51,690 bases of DNA from an uncultured Bacilli bacterium (GCA_910578855.1 CAJTRV010000006.1:1-51690), one strand, 5' to 3'; counted from the first letter of the stretch, positions 7,482-16,009 are shown. Program-made: numbers and translations. Notes: generated by a model from the letters alone, not told the origin.

Positions 7482-8414
7482 CTATTTCAAATCGACAAGT
7501 TCCCGCCAACCAGTGGGAAATCCGATCATATGTAAAATTTTTGATAACGGTACTGTATGTACCCTACCTTCTAGTAAATCAATTTCATAACCAACTTCAT
7601 AAGCAATATTTCTAAATTCTTCCGCTGTCAGCATTACTTTCATAATAATCATAATTGCAAATAAATCATTTTTACCACGCTTATACTCATCATCAATCAT
7701 TGGAATATTCAGTAAAGCATGATAACGAGAATCCGGTATCTTTTTCTGTGTCTTATGATCATATAAAATATCCTCATGAGCACATAAATTACGGAAATTA
7801 GATAAAATAGATAAATAAATAGTTAACGTCTCGACATCTAAATGATAAAAATTAGCAATATCTAATTGGTCCTCATACTTTAGTATCGTATATAATTCTG
7901 AAACAATACCAAATGACAATACTTTTACTAAAATCCACATTGGAATATAACCATAATTACTCAAATAGTGCATGGTTGCAGTATGTTGACGCCCATTGAT
8001 GCGAATTTGACGACGCATTTTACTGGTAATATCTTTTACTTGTCTTGTTTTCATAGCATCTTGAGTAAAATTTTTGGGATCTAAATAGTCTTTATCTTTA
8101 AATCCATATTTTTTAGACATTTGATAACTAATAATTGACTTAATATTATTTTCAATAATCAACAAATATTTAAACATAATATTCCGTAAATTTCTGTCAA
8201 ACGTAAACATACCATATAATTCATCAAACGTCGTTCCTGGTAAAAACATTTCACCTTGGAAAGAATCTTTAAAAATATGACGATATCCATTGATAAAAAA
8301 GTAATTTTCACGAAATAGAATTTCCTTTGCTTCATCAATATCGGCAATGACTAATCCGCGGGACTCAAGAATTTCTATTTGTTGGTCTAGATTCTTAAAT
8401 ATCTTACTTTTCAT
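7482..8414 (-). CDS. Abi_2 (AbiD/AbiF-like) HEPN protein
   Basis: A 310-aa Abi_2-family protein, related to lactococcal AbiD/AbiF phage-abortive-infection proteins. Diagnostic blocks are LESRGLVIADIDEAKEIL, FFINGYRHIF, the LLIIENNIKSIISYQMSKKYG helix, and ILSNFRNLCAHEDILY with the R-x4-H motif of HEPN ribonucleases. I start it at the ATG at 8412-8414, preceded by GGTGAG. The longer upstream reading runs through an extended -10 box (TGATATAAT at 8431-8439 on the minus strand), so it cannot be the start. It directly precedes htrA with a 10-nt gap. Defence activity is known for a few relatives only; here it is inferred. Confidence 0.9.
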   Translation of the reverse strand: MKSKIFKNLDQQIEILESRGLVIADIDEAKEILFRENYFFINGYRHIFKDSFQGEMFLPGTTFDELYGMFTFDRNLRNIMFKYLLIIENNIKSIISYQMSKKYGFKDKDYLDPKNFTQDAMKTRQVKDITSKMRRQIRINGRQHTATMHYLSNYGYIPMWILVKVLSFGIVSELYTILKYEDQLDIANFYHLDVETLTIYLSILSNFRNLCAHEDILYDHKTQKKIPDSRYHALLNIPMIDDEYKRGKNDLFAIMIIMKVMLTAEEFRNIAYEVGYEIDLLEGRVHTVPLSKILHMIGFPTGWRELVDLK

Positions 8415-8430
8415 ATTCTCACCTAGTTTC

Positions 8431-8439
8431 ATTATATCA
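8431..8439 (-). promoter_or_regulatory. Extended -10 promoter for Abi_2-htrA
   Basis: TGATATAAT on the minus strand is a perfect extended -10 element. It places the transcript start about ten bases before the Abi_2 ATG, leaving a very short leader that begins around the SD. No good -35 is present, as is common for extended -10 promoters. Confidence 0.65.
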
Positions 8440-8481
8440 TAGGCATTTCTAAAAAGTATGTAAAAATTATGAAAAATGATG

Positions 8482-8504
8482 AAAAACAGTACCACAAAGG
8501 TACT
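8482..8504 (-). terminator. cwlD-like gene terminator
   Basis: AGTACC (8499-8504 read on the minus strand) pairs with GGTACT (8488-8493) around five bases, followed by GTTTTT. The stem includes the first bases of the amidase stop codon. Confidence 0.7.
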
Positions 8505-9171
8505 ATTTCTTTTGATTAAAGTAGGTTACTACCCCTTCTGTAATAATGTGACTGAGCTTTGTTTGATAGTTCTCTGTTTTCAACAAATATCGTTCATTCG
8601 GATTAGAAAGAAATCCCAGCTCTAAAAGTACCCCAGGGCGATCTGTTCGTTTACTCAAATATAAATCGTTGACTTTTTTTTCTTTTCGTTGTGTATATAA
8701 TTTTTTCTTAAATAAGGCCTGCATCATCTTAGCAATTGTTTCATTTTCTGGATTGATATCATCATAAAACACTTGTGCCCCTTGCCATGTCAATGAAGAA
8801 TCAGCATTCAAATGAATCGATAAATAAAGATCACACCCAGAATCGTTGATGATATTCCCTCGACGCGATAAATCACTTCGCTTCCGATTCGAAGCATAGG
8901 GAACTGATAGATCATAATCGCCATAACGCGTTTGATAGACAATAGCCCCTAGTGCTGATAATTCTTCCTCTAATTTCTTACTAATCGCTAAATTAATATC
9001 CTTTTCCTTAATACTCTTATATAATGCTCCTGGATCAGCACCACCATGGCCAGCATCAAGATAGATAACTTTACCTAGTAATGGCATATCATTCTGAAAA
9101 GCTCCTACATAACCAATCCCCATAATTCCAACTAAAAAGATAACTAACATCAAAATTTTTTGTTTCCACAT
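8503..9171 (-). CDS. cwlD: N-acetylmuramoyl-L-alanine amidase, CwlD-like
   Basis: A 222-aa Amidase_3 enzyme that cleaves the bond between MurNAc and L-Ala in peptidoglycan. An N-terminal hydrophobic segment (about residues 5-24) anchors or exports it. Zinc and catalytic residues are all present: DAGHGG, the Glu of KEKDINLAIS, the His of LYLSIHLNA, and Glu in VLLELGFLSN. The start ATG at 9169-9171 follows AGGTGA; the upstream GTG lacks its own SD. In Bacillus, CwlD makes muramic-delta-lactam for spore cortex; no sporulation gene is seen here, so the exact role is open and the symbol denotes family only. It is intact, unlike the amidase fragment at 3872. Confidence 0.9.
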   Translation of the reverse strand: MWKQKILMLVIFLVGIMGIGYVGAFQNDMPLLGKVIYLDAGHGGADPGALYKSIKEKDINLAISKKLEEELSALGAIVYQTRYGDYDLSVPYASNRKRSDLSRRGNIINDSGCDLYLSIHLNADSSLTWQGAQVFYDDINPENETIAKMMQALFKKKLYTQRKEKKVNDLYLSKRTDRPGVLLELGFLSNPNERYLLKTENYQTKLSHIITEGVVTYFNQKK

Positions 9172-9187
9172 ACACTTCACCTAATCA

Positions 9188-9193
9188 AGTATA
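9188..9193 (-). promoter_or_regulatory. -10 box of the cwlD-like gene
   Basis: TATACT on the minus strand lies about 17 bases before the start codon. Upstream -35 candidates (TTGTAA) have a spacer that is too long, so only the -10 is claimed. Confidence 0.4.
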
Positions 9194-9250
9194 TGTTACA
9201 TAAGCTCATTGTTTTACAATAAACTGTCTCTTTTCCTTTTCTAGCGCACG

Positions 9251-9259
9251 TGCTATAAT
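9251..9259 (+). promoter_or_regulatory. Extended -10 promoter of the zinc-ribbon membrane protein gene
   Basis: TGCTATAAT is a perfect extended -10 box, with AGGTG about seven bases before the ATG at 9283. The intergenic region is shared with the divergent cwlD-like promoter. Confidence 0.6.
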
Positions 9260-9282
9260 AACATTAGAAAATAGGTGAAAAT

Positions 9283-9789
9283 ATGATCTGTCCAAACTGT
9301 GGAACTGATAATAAACGAAATTTTTGTATCAAATGTGGAGCCCTCGTTACAGAAAACAATATTTATCAAATTACAACAGAAACACGTAATAAAACCACTG
9401 ATGATCTCGAACTCTTTATTGGTGACAATAGTAACGCTATTCTTTATAAACCAGTAAACTGGGCGGCTGCTTTTACTGGAGGATTTTACTTCGTCTACCG
9501 TAAGTGCTACTTCATCGGTATCCTTTCCTTCATCATTTCCTTTGCCATTTCTCAACTTATTTTATATATGCAATCAACTATAATGATGTTTCTCCTTATA
9601 GGATTGACATTTATTTTCTTTGCATCACTTACAAATCCTATCTACCTTTGGTGGGCCAAACAAAAAATCAAAAAAATTGATTGTACCAATAAAAAAGCGT
9701 TGATCGAACAAGGAGGTACTAGTATCGTTGCTGTAGCTATTTGCTGGTTGATTATTTTCTTGTTATTTGAACTATGGTTATTACTATAA
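9283..9789 (+). CDS. Zinc-ribbon, DUF2628-like membrane protein
   Basis: A 168-aa protein that starts with a four-Cys zinc ribbon (CPNC at residues 3-6, CIKC at 16-19), a polar linker to about residue 55, then a membrane domain. The membrane part starts NWAAAFTGGFYFVYRKCY, the pattern of DUF2628 proteins, and has about four hydrophobic helices, the last at the C-terminus (ICWLIIFLLFELWLLL). Function is unknown. It is one of only three plus-strand genes in the window and a monocistronic unit with its own promoter and terminator. Confidence 0.85.
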   Translation: MICPNCGTDNKRNFCIKCGALVTENNIYQITTETRNKTTDDLELFIGDNSNAILYKPVNWAAAFTGGFYFVYRKCYFIGILSFIISFAISQLILYMQSTIMMFLLIGLTFIFFASLTNPIYLWWAKQKIKKIDCTNKKALIEQGGTSIVAVAICWLIIFLLFELWLLL

Positions 9790-9799
9790 ACTGGATCAT

Positions 9800-9823
9800 A
9801 GTCTCTCATAGGAGACTTTTTTT
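9800..9823 (+). terminator. Terminator of the zinc-ribbon membrane protein gene
   Basis: AGTCTC and GAGACT pair around TCATAG, followed by seven T. Confidence 0.8.
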
Positions 9824-9837
9824 GATGAAATATTGCA

Positions 9838-9860
9838 CAAAAAAAGGGAATCATTCCCTT
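9838..9860 (-). terminator. Terminator of the aldehyde operon
   Basis: On the minus strand AAGGGA (9855-9860) pairs with TCCCTT (9844-9849) around five bases, followed by a T-run. The stem uses two bases of the aldehyde dehydrogenase stop codon. Confidence 0.8.
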
Positions 9861-11295
9861 AGTCTAATATATTTTTCAAAACAATGGTTTTCGTCCGCGA
9901 CATCTCTTTCAACGTTGTCATAATCCCTTCGTTTCCGATTCCACTATGTTTCCATCCCCCAAATGGCATTTCAAAAGAACGATAGAAACTAGCACCATTG
10001 ATGACTGCTCCACCAACCTCAAGTGCATCAGAAACGGCAAATGCTCGTTTCATATCCCTTGTAAAGACATTCCCACATAATCCATAAGACGATTGGTTGG
10101 CAATGGCAATGGCCTCATCAACAGTGTCAAATCCAATGATTGAAACAACTGGTCCAAAAATTTCCATATCCTTGGCAACTTCCATATCACGAGTCACATC
10201 AGTAAGAACCGTTGGCTCATAAAAAGCCCCATTTCTCTTTCCACCGAGAACAATGTTAGCACCAGCTGCTACCGTTTGATTTACCTGGTCTTCTACCACT
10301 TTAGCAGCATGCTCATTAATGAGACATCCTACTTCTGTAGCAGGATCCATCGGATCTCCAACTTTTAACTTTTTAATTCGCTCTACTACTTTACGAGTAA
10401 ACTCTTCTTTTACTGAATTATGAATCAAGAACCGTTTACTAGCACAACATACTTGACCAGTATTATACATTCTTCCCCAAACTGTTTCTTCTACAGCTAG
10501 ATCAACATCACCATCCTCTAATAAGATAAAGGCATCGTTACCACCTAACTCTAACATCACATGGGTTAAGTTTTCGCTACAAGTCTTCATTGTTTCCATT
10601 CCGGCACCAGTACTACCCGTTAAACTAACGAGATGAACCCCTTTATGCCGAGCCAAGGCTTGACCAACGACTTTTCCTTCACCGTGAACCACTTCAACGA
10701 CTCCTTCTGGAACTCCAGCTTTGCGAAGCAAATATGACATTTTAGTTAAAGTTAACGGATTATAAGTCGATGGTTTGACAATCACAGCATTTCCCATCAT
10801 CAAAGCACTTGGTACCTTTTGACAAAATAAATCAGAAGGAAAATTAAACGGAATTATAGCAGCTACCACTCCAAGTGGATATTGCAACGTCATCTGAATT
10901 GTCTTTTCTTGACCCGCTTCCGTTCCCGCTGGTACGACATTGCCATACATGTGTTTTGCTGCCTCGACAAAAGCTTTAACACCAATTTGAACATTAGCAA
11001 TTTCATTCTGTGCTTCTTTAATCGGCTTTCCGGTTTCTTGTGATAATAATGCAGCTAATGAATCACGTTCTTCATAAACCAAACGGGCAAACGTCATTAA
11101 AATTTCCCCTCGTTTATGAATTGGATACTTTGCCCAAGCTTTCTGACCTTGAACAGCGACATTTACTGCTTCATCGACATCTTCTTCCGTAGAATTCGGA
11201 ATGGTATCGATTAATTTTCCCGTCGCCGGATTCGTAACTTCAATGGTACTTCCATTTTTGGCATCAAGCCAACGATTTCCAACTAAATTTTTCAT
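9859..11295 (-). CDS. Aldehyde dehydrogenase family protein (possible lactaldehyde dehydrogenase)
   Basis: A 478-aa NAD(P)-dependent aldehyde dehydrogenase of normal family length. The N-terminal VTNPATGKLI block, the PFNFPSDL and VIVKPS cofactor region, SLTGSTGAG, the general base Glu249 (LELGGND) and nucleophile Cys283 (NTGQVCCASKR) are all visible. Substrate cannot be read from sequence: lactaldehyde, glycolaldehyde and succinate-semialdehyde enzymes look alike. It is the last gene of a three-gene operon behind a FucO-like reductase and a FIST protein, which favours oxidation of lactaldehyde or a similar short hydroxy-aldehyde, balancing the NADH used by the reductase. SD AGGGGTGAG precedes the ATG; an 11-nt gap separates it from the FIST gene. 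Confidence 0.92.
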   Translation of the reverse strand: MKNLVGNRWLDAKNGSTIEVTNPATGKLIDTIPNSTEEDVDEAVNVAVQGQKAWAKYPIHKRGEILMTFARLVYEERDSLAALLSQETGKPIKEAQNEIANVQIGVKAFVEAAKHMYGNVVPAGTEAGQEKTIQMTLQYPLGVVAAIIPFNFPSDLFCQKVPSALMMGNAVIVKPSTYNPLTLTKMSYLLRKAGVPEGVVEVVHGEGKVVGQALARHKGVHLVSLTGSTGAGMETMKTCSENLTHVMLELGGNDAFILLEDGDVDLAVEETVWGRMYNTGQVCCASKRFLIHNSVKEEFTRKVVERIKKLKVGDPMDPATEVGCLINEHAAKVVEDQVNQTVAAGANIVLGGKRNGAFYEPTVLTDVTRDMEVAKDMEIFGPVVSIIGFDTVDEAIAIANQSSYGLCGNVFTRDMKRAFAVSDALEVGGAVINGASFYRSFEMPFGGWKHSGIGNEGIMTTLKEMSRTKTIVLKNILD

Positions 11296-11306
11296 TTATC
11301 TCACCC

Positions 11307-12491
11307 CTACTCTGACAATCCTGTAAATGATAACATCAAACCACCACAGATATTAGCACTATGGTCATGATATCCATACTCTCCGAATGTAAAAATCATC
11401 ATAAATGGGACATCCCCAGCTTCGGCTTTTACTTCAGCGTATACTTCGTTCATTCGATCACCAATTCCAAGTTTTCGACCACCACAATGCACTAAGAAAT
11501 AACCAGCCGCATTTTTATTCATATTCTTTTTTACTTCACGCATCGTCTCACCAGTAGAGTGAATTAACTCATCAACCGTTGCTTCCAATTGCACAATTGC
11601 CGTATTAGGGACTACTTTATTTCCAAGATTAATTGTATCATCATCAAATGTCTCTGTTCCTTTATCATCACCAAACATCGGATGACGAACAACCGTTAAA
11701 CTACCTAGTGGATCCTTTACTCCTAGTGGTTTACAGATAGAAGCTGCTAAAAGATTAGATCCTTTTAATTCATTTGGTGATACCCCAATCCAATCGGCAT
11801 ATTTTCGCAATGCTGAGATACCATCAATGGTAACAAGTGTTCGATCATTAGCAACTTCTGTAACAATTCCTACATGATTGCTTTCATGATAAGCACCGGT
11901 ATACTCGGTAACATAACTTCCCTTGGTAAAGAAAACAGCAATCGCACACCCATCACTAAAGACATTGTCATTACAAAAGATTTTCCAGTTTCCTTCAACT
12001 GTATTATCAGCTGCACTTCCGCCAAAGAAAGGTACACGTCCTAAAACATCTTGAATTCCTTTTAAATATAACTCTTCTTCAGCCGGACTTGCCACCATAT
12101 AGAAATACGCAGGTACTTTTTCTAATCCTGCATCCTTTATCGCATCAAGGGCCAGTTTTCGACCAATTTCCCGTGGATCACCTGTACGAGCACTTGAAGC
12201 TACTCCAACGATTAATTCAGGATCATCCAAAACCATCATTCCGGAGAATCCCGTCGCTTGATCAATAATTCCCTCAGGTACCATAATCGCCCCTGACGAG
12301 GTACATCCAATGATAGGAGCATTTCCCATTGCTAATCTTGCTCCCTTAACAAGATCTTCCTGATTTAATACACAAGATGTATAAAGTAATCCTAATTTAG
12401 GATTCATTCCTTCTGTTGCTTTACTGGCCGTTTCTCGACCCGACTCAAAACTATCTTCTAGTACACTATAACCAACTTTTGTTTTTAACAT
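11307..12491 (-). CDS. FIST N- and C-terminal domain protein
   Basis: A 394-aa cytoplasmic protein with the full FIST architecture: FIST_N (about residues 20-220; GLLYTSCVLNQEDLVKGARLAMG, PIIGCTSSGAIM, VPFFGGSAADN) and FIST_C (about 230-385; VHCGGRKLGIGDRMNEVY, FTFGEYGYHDHSANI). FIST domains are predicted small-ligand sensors, usually fused to or near signalling proteins such as histidine kinases or methyl-accepting proteins. This one stands alone and is sandwiched between the alcohol and aldehyde dehydrogenase genes, with SD GAGGAGG and a 21-nt gap after fucO. A role as a metabolite-binding adaptor for the aldehyde pathway is inference. Confidence 0.92.
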   Translation of the reverse strand: MLKTKVGYSVLEDSFESGRETASKATEGMNPKLGLLYTSCVLNQEDLVKGARLAMGNAPIIGCTSSGAIMVPEGIIDQATGFSGMMVLDDPELIVGVASSARTGDPREIGRKLALDAIKDAGLEKVPAYFYMVASPAEEELYLKGIQDVLGRVPFFGGSAADNTVEGNWKIFCNDNVFSDGCAIAVFFTKGSYVTEYTGAYHESNHVGIVTEVANDRTLVTIDGISALRKYADWIGVSPNELKGSNLLAASICKPLGVKDPLGSLTVVRHPMFGDDKGTETFDDDTINLGNKVVPNTAIVQLEATVDELIHSTGETMREVKKNMNKNAAGYFLVHCGGRKLGIGDRMNEVYAEVKAEAGDVPFMMIFTFGEYGYHDHSANICGGLMLSFTGLSE

Positions 12492-12512
12492 ATTTCCTCC
12501 TCTTTTTATTCT

Positions 12513-13664
12513 TTACATTGCTTCTCTATAAATTGCTGCAATCTCATCAACGCTTGTCTCTCGTGGATTTCCTCCAGTACAAGGATCTTCGATCGCCTTC
12601 TTACTTAATAATGGAATATCGACCTCATTCACCCCAATTTCTGATAAATGTTCAGGAATTCCTACTGTACGTGCTAAATTACGAACTTCTCCAACCACAG
12701 CATGAATGATCTCATCTTCAGATAATCCATCCATCGATAAACCAATACTACGGCCAATCTCTGCATATTTTTCTACACAAACAAGTCCATTATATTTCAT
12801 CACATATGGTAACAACACCGCATTTGCAACTCCATGTGGCGTATCATAAATTGCACCTAGTTGATGCGCCATCGAATGAACAATTCCTAGTCCGACATTC
12901 GAAAATCCCATTCCCGCAATATATTGAGCAATTCCCATGTTGGTAATCGCCTCAGTATCTTTTTCATTGACTGCTTTCGCTAAATTTTCAAAAATCATTT
13001 GGATTGCCTTTAAATGCATCATATCAGTCATACACCACGAAGCTTTTGTAATATACCCTTCAATCGCATGCGTTAACGCATCCATTCCCGTGCTGGCTGC
13101 AATAGCTGCTGGCATTCCGGCCATCAACTCCGTATCGATAATTGCCAAAACGGGAATATCATGGGGATCGACGCAGACCATTTTCGTATCTGTATCTTCG
13201 TCGGTAATCACATAATTAATCGTCACCTCAGCCGCGGTTCCCGCTGTTGTAGGTAATGCGATAATAGGAACTGACTTATTCTTCGTATTCGCTACCCCAG
13301 CCAAAGATACGACATCACCAAATTCAGGGTTCGTAACAATAATCCCGATTGCCTTAGCAACATCAATCGAGCTTCCTCCACCGACTGCAATAATGGAATC
13401 AGCTCCTACTTCATGGTATTTTTGAACCCCTGCCTTAACACTCTTAACTGTCGGATTGGGCTTTAAATCCGAAAACACTTCATAGGCAATCGTTCCAGCA
13501 TCCAAAACACTTAATACCTTTTGGGTGATTCCCAAATCAAGCAAATTTTGATCAGATACCACCAGTGCTTTCCGATAACCCCGGGTTTCATATTCGTCTT
13601 TTAAAACAGCCCGCGCATTTGGACCAAAATAAGATATCTCATTCAAAACCATTCTGTTTACCAT
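12513..13664 (-). CDS. fucO: Iron-containing alcohol dehydrogenase, FucO-like (lactaldehyde reductase)
   Basis: A 383-aa group III iron-dependent alcohol dehydrogenase. It follows Escherichia coli FucO (L-1,2-propanediol oxidoreductase) over its whole length, with shared blocks such as PTTAGTAAEVTINYVITDE, DALTHAIEGYIT, IAGMGFSNVGLG and CTGGNPRE. The metal ligands fall at Asp195, His199, His263 and His277, and the nucleotide site at AVGGGSSID (about 93-101). The enzyme reduces lactaldehyde to 1,2-propanediol during anaerobic use of fucose or rhamnose. No other fucose or rhamnose genes are in the window, so the pathway source is open. It is first in the operon with FIST and aldehyde dehydrogenase. 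Confidence 0.92.
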   Translation of the reverse strand: MVNRMVLNEISYFGPNARAVLKDEYETRGYRKALVVSDQNLLDLGITQKVLSVLDAGTIAYEVFSDLKPNPTVKSVKAGVQKYHEVGADSIIAVGGGSSIDVAKAIGIIVTNPEFGDVVSLAGVANTKNKSVPIIALPTTAGTAAEVTINYVITDEDTDTKMVCVDPHDIPVLAIIDTELMAGMPAAIAASTGMDALTHAIEGYITKASWCMTDMMHLKAIQMIFENLAKAVNEKDTEAITNMGIAQYIAGMGFSNVGLGIVHSMAHQLGAIYDTPHGVANAVLLPYVMKYNGLVCVEKYAEIGRSIGLSMDGLSEDEIIHAVVGEVRNLARTVGIPEHLSEIGVNEVDIPLLSKKAIEDPCTGGNPRETSVDEIAAIYREAM

Positions 13665-13691
13665 TTCTCTTCACCATACCTTTCTAACAGT

Positions 13692-13697
13692 ATTATA
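13692..13697 (-). promoter_or_regulatory. -10 box of the fucO-FIST-aldehyde dehydrogenase operon
   Basis: TATAAT on the minus strand, about 28 bases before the fucO ATG. The -35 at 17 bp is poor (TATTTG), so the promoter may need an activator. Confidence 0.5.
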
Positions 13698-13760
13698 ACA
13701 TGATTTCAAATAGACAAATATTTTTTTACATTATTTTCATATTTTTACATATTTTTGCCA

Positions 13761-13789
13761 TTGACTAACAATCATGTTAATGTTAAGAT
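13761..13789 (+). promoter_or_regulatory. Promoter of the 142-aa plus-strand gene
   Basis: TTGACT (13761-13766), 17 bp, TAAGAT (13784-13789), with the start codon about 28 bases downstream. It is divergent from the fucO promoter, about 65 bp away. Confidence 0.6.
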
Positions 13790-13817
13790 AGTAATGTTTT
13801 TTAAAGGGGGAACTGAT

Positions 13818-14246
13818 ATGGGAAAAGACTATATTCCATTGAAACAACAAATTTTAGAATTAATCGGAGAATCACCAAGCTTATGGACGGTGATCGACCA
13901 ATTATTTCAGATCTACCAATGCGATACACCATTATACATCAAATTTCTTTATGAGTGTGATATTCGTCATGAGAAGTTACATAGACTCTGGGTTTATTGT
14001 TGTCATCAAACACCAATGGAACTAAAATATACGATAGATCTCATTGTCAGTGGTCATATTAGATTTGACGATATCCATCGAAATTTAGAATTAGATAATC
14101 CAATTTCATTTATTCAAGACGCAGGAATAAAAAAAGTAAGTAGAAATTACAAAAATGATAACTGGGAGAGCTATTGCCAACATAATGCAGACCTGTTTCA
14201 CAATAATTTGCAAGAAGTCATAAATAAAATGAGTAAAAAACACTAA
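13818..14246 (+). CDS. Hypothetical 142-aa protein divergent from fucO
   Basis: No family is recognised. I start it at the ATG at 13818, which has a strong AAAGGGGG SD ten bases upstream; the longer frame from 13755 runs across the promoter. The product is soluble and helical, with a Cys/His-flavoured middle (YQCDTPLYIKFLYECDIRHEKLHRLWVYCCHQ) that might bind metal, then ELKYTIDLIVSGHIRFDDIHRNL. There is no helix-turn-helix that I can name. Being divergent from the fucO operon is typical for a regulator, but that is only a positional hint. A bidirectional terminator ends it. Confidence 0.75.
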   Translation: MGKDYIPLKQQILELIGESPSLWTVIDQLFQIYQCDTPLYIKFLYECDIRHEKLHRLWVYCCHQTPMELKYTIDLIVSGHIRFDDIHRNLELDNPISFIQDAGIKKVSRNYKNDNWESYCQHNADLFHNNLQEVINKMSKKH

Positions 14247-14268
14247 AAAATCACAGATGTGATTTTTT
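14245..14268. terminator. Bidirectional terminator
   Basis: AAAAAATCAC (14245-14254) and GTGATTTTTT (14259-14268) pair perfectly around AGAT. It serves the convergent 142-aa gene and the sulfotransferase gene, and touches both stop codons. Confidence 0.8.
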
Positions 14269-15938
14269 TATTGAAACCAAAAGTGTTGATAAGTATATTT
14301 AAAGACTCGATAAGCATACTTTTCAGCCGTATAAGTGAATGTTCGAATTAACCTGCCTTCGTCATCAAATTCATTGAAACAATTGGCTTTTCCCGAACTT
14401 GTCATATAATGACTATCAATTTGTTGTACGCTACTAACGATACTAGAATAAGGAAGGGATATCTCCTTAACTAATGTAAATGTTTGTGCATTCTCATCAA
14501 CTAGATATTCATAGTACATCGATTCTGATCCTTCATTATATGTCCCCGTTCCCGGATAATGTTCCCAGTTAAAATCAGGACGGGTAGTAGCTGTTTTATA
14601 GTTATTATTATAAAGATAGACATAGTATTGACCATCGTCCAATGTATCACTAGAACGATACACTGCCGAATGTTGACCCGCTTGCGCAACAAAATCGCCA
14701 ACTTTTGTATAGTTATAAGCAGCAATATCAGTATCAGCAAAAACACTTTCATCTGCTAACGTATATGCCAATGATGGTGTCGTATAAATATCATTCATTC
14801 GAATCACTGCGCTTAGTTCCCGAGAACTTACCAAGATATCACGATCATCAATGATCGAAATACTATTTAAATGAATCCAGTCAGTCTCAGTTCCACCATA
14901 GGCATTTTCGCCTCCAACCGCTTTAGCACTCGTATATGCTTCTTCGAAATAATCTCGCATAAATAATTCGTTCACTTCACCAGTTTTTAAATCCAAGGAA
15001 ATAACCCGGTCTTCAATTGATTCAGTATCTTTTAAACTTGCTAGAACAAGGATTTTTTGGTGTGTTTTGTCATATTCGAAATCATGATGCATTTCATAGT
15101 TTCCCAAATGATACTGTTTTTCTATCTTACCAAGCCGGTTAACAAACATAATTCCATTTTTCTGATAAGCATAAACCATGTGATCATCAATCCATAATAC
15201 CCGATCACTTCGATAGCTCTTAAGAGGCAATTCAGCTCGTAATATTCCATTATTATCATATAAATAAATATTAGAATTAAAGTTTTTATCATGACCTAAA
15301 ACGGTATAAAGTCCATTTACCAATTCATCTGTACTCTCCCCATCCATAAGTGCTAAGGTTGTATCTATCTTAGAATCTAATTCTTTCATCATTATTGACA
15401 ATACTTTAGTATCAATAACCTCGTCTTTGTCATTGATTAGGGTTAGTGTTACCTCATTTTTCATATTAGGTACCAAGCCAATTAATTGATATTGATGATC
15501 CGTCGTATACTCCTTATCCGAACCAGCATATAAAGTATTACTATAATCAGCAATCGTATCATCGGCAACATGAATGGTATAGGCAACTTTTACTTTCGCC
15601 GTTGTCGTAAAATACATTTGGATCCCCGTTGTATTCGTTCCATAAGCATTATAAATAAGAAGCGGCCTATCAAATGTATATGATTCCTTTAAACGCTTGC
15701 TTATTTTTTGATCGACGACTGTCTGGTAATTTTGATCATAAATGGAACAAGCTTTATGGCTACAAGATACTTCTTGGATATTTTCTCCCATCGATTTGCT
15801 CGTCGCTATCGTGATCTTGCTCTGGTACCACTTCATACTACCTTCCTTATAAACCATTTGGTAAGCTAGGACGGTTGCTGTTGCAAAACAAACTAAGACT
15901 ACAAATACACCAACAATTGAAATTAATTTTCGTTTCAT
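14268..15938 (-). CDS. Aryl-sulfate sulfotransferase (ASST family)
   Basis: A 556-aa exported protein with an N-terminal membrane anchor (about residues 5-25), a beta-rich N-terminal domain and a large propeller domain of the PAPS-independent ASST family, which moves sulfate between phenolic compounds. Conserved histidine/arginine motifs of the active site are present: MHHDFEYD, DWIHLNSISI, SSRELSAVIRMN and AGQHSAV, the last carrying the His that is sulfated in characterised enzymes. A GTG codon immediately upstream (15939-15941), ten bases from GGAGG, is an equally possible start. There are no clear operon partners; a TATACT lies about 25 bases before the start. In gut bacteria such enzymes can act on phenolic metabolites or drugs; the substrate is not known here. 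Confidence 0.88.
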   Translation of the reverse strand: MKRKLISIVGVFVVLVCFATATVLAYQMVYKEGSMKWYQSKITIATSKSMGENIQEVSCSHKACSIYDQNYQTVVDQKISKRLKESYTFDRPLLIYNAYGTNTTGIQMYFTTTAKVKVAYTIHVADDTIADYSNTLYAGSDKEYTTDHQYQLIGLVPNMKNEVTLTLINDKDEVIDTKVLSIMMKELDSKIDTTLALMDGESTDELVNGLYTVLGHDKNFNSNIYLYDNNGILRAELPLKSYRSDRVLWIDDHMVYAYQKNGIMFVNRLGKIEKQYHLGNYEMHHDFEYDKTHQKILVLASLKDTESIEDRVISLDLKTGEVNELFMRDYFEEAYTSAKAVGGENAYGGTETDWIHLNSISIIDDRDILVSSRELSAVIRMNDIYTTPSLAYTLADESVFADTDIAAYNYTKVGDFVAQAGQHSAVYRSSDTLDDGQYYVYLYNNNYKTATTRPDFNWEHYPGTGTYNEGSESMYYEYLVDENAQTFTLVKEISLPYSSIVSSVQQIDSHYMTSSGKANCFNEFDDEGRLIRTFTYTAEKYAYRVFKYTYQHFWFQ

Positions 15939-16009
15939 CACATTATCAATACCTCCATTACAACTAGTATAGTTCTATTATGTGAAAAACTGATGAAGAT
16001 TATTTGTAT

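Noticed and set aside
8415..8495. N-terminal extension of the Abi_2 gene
   Set aside because: It would put coding sequence over a perfect extended -10 box; the ATG at 8414 has an SD and matches the family start.
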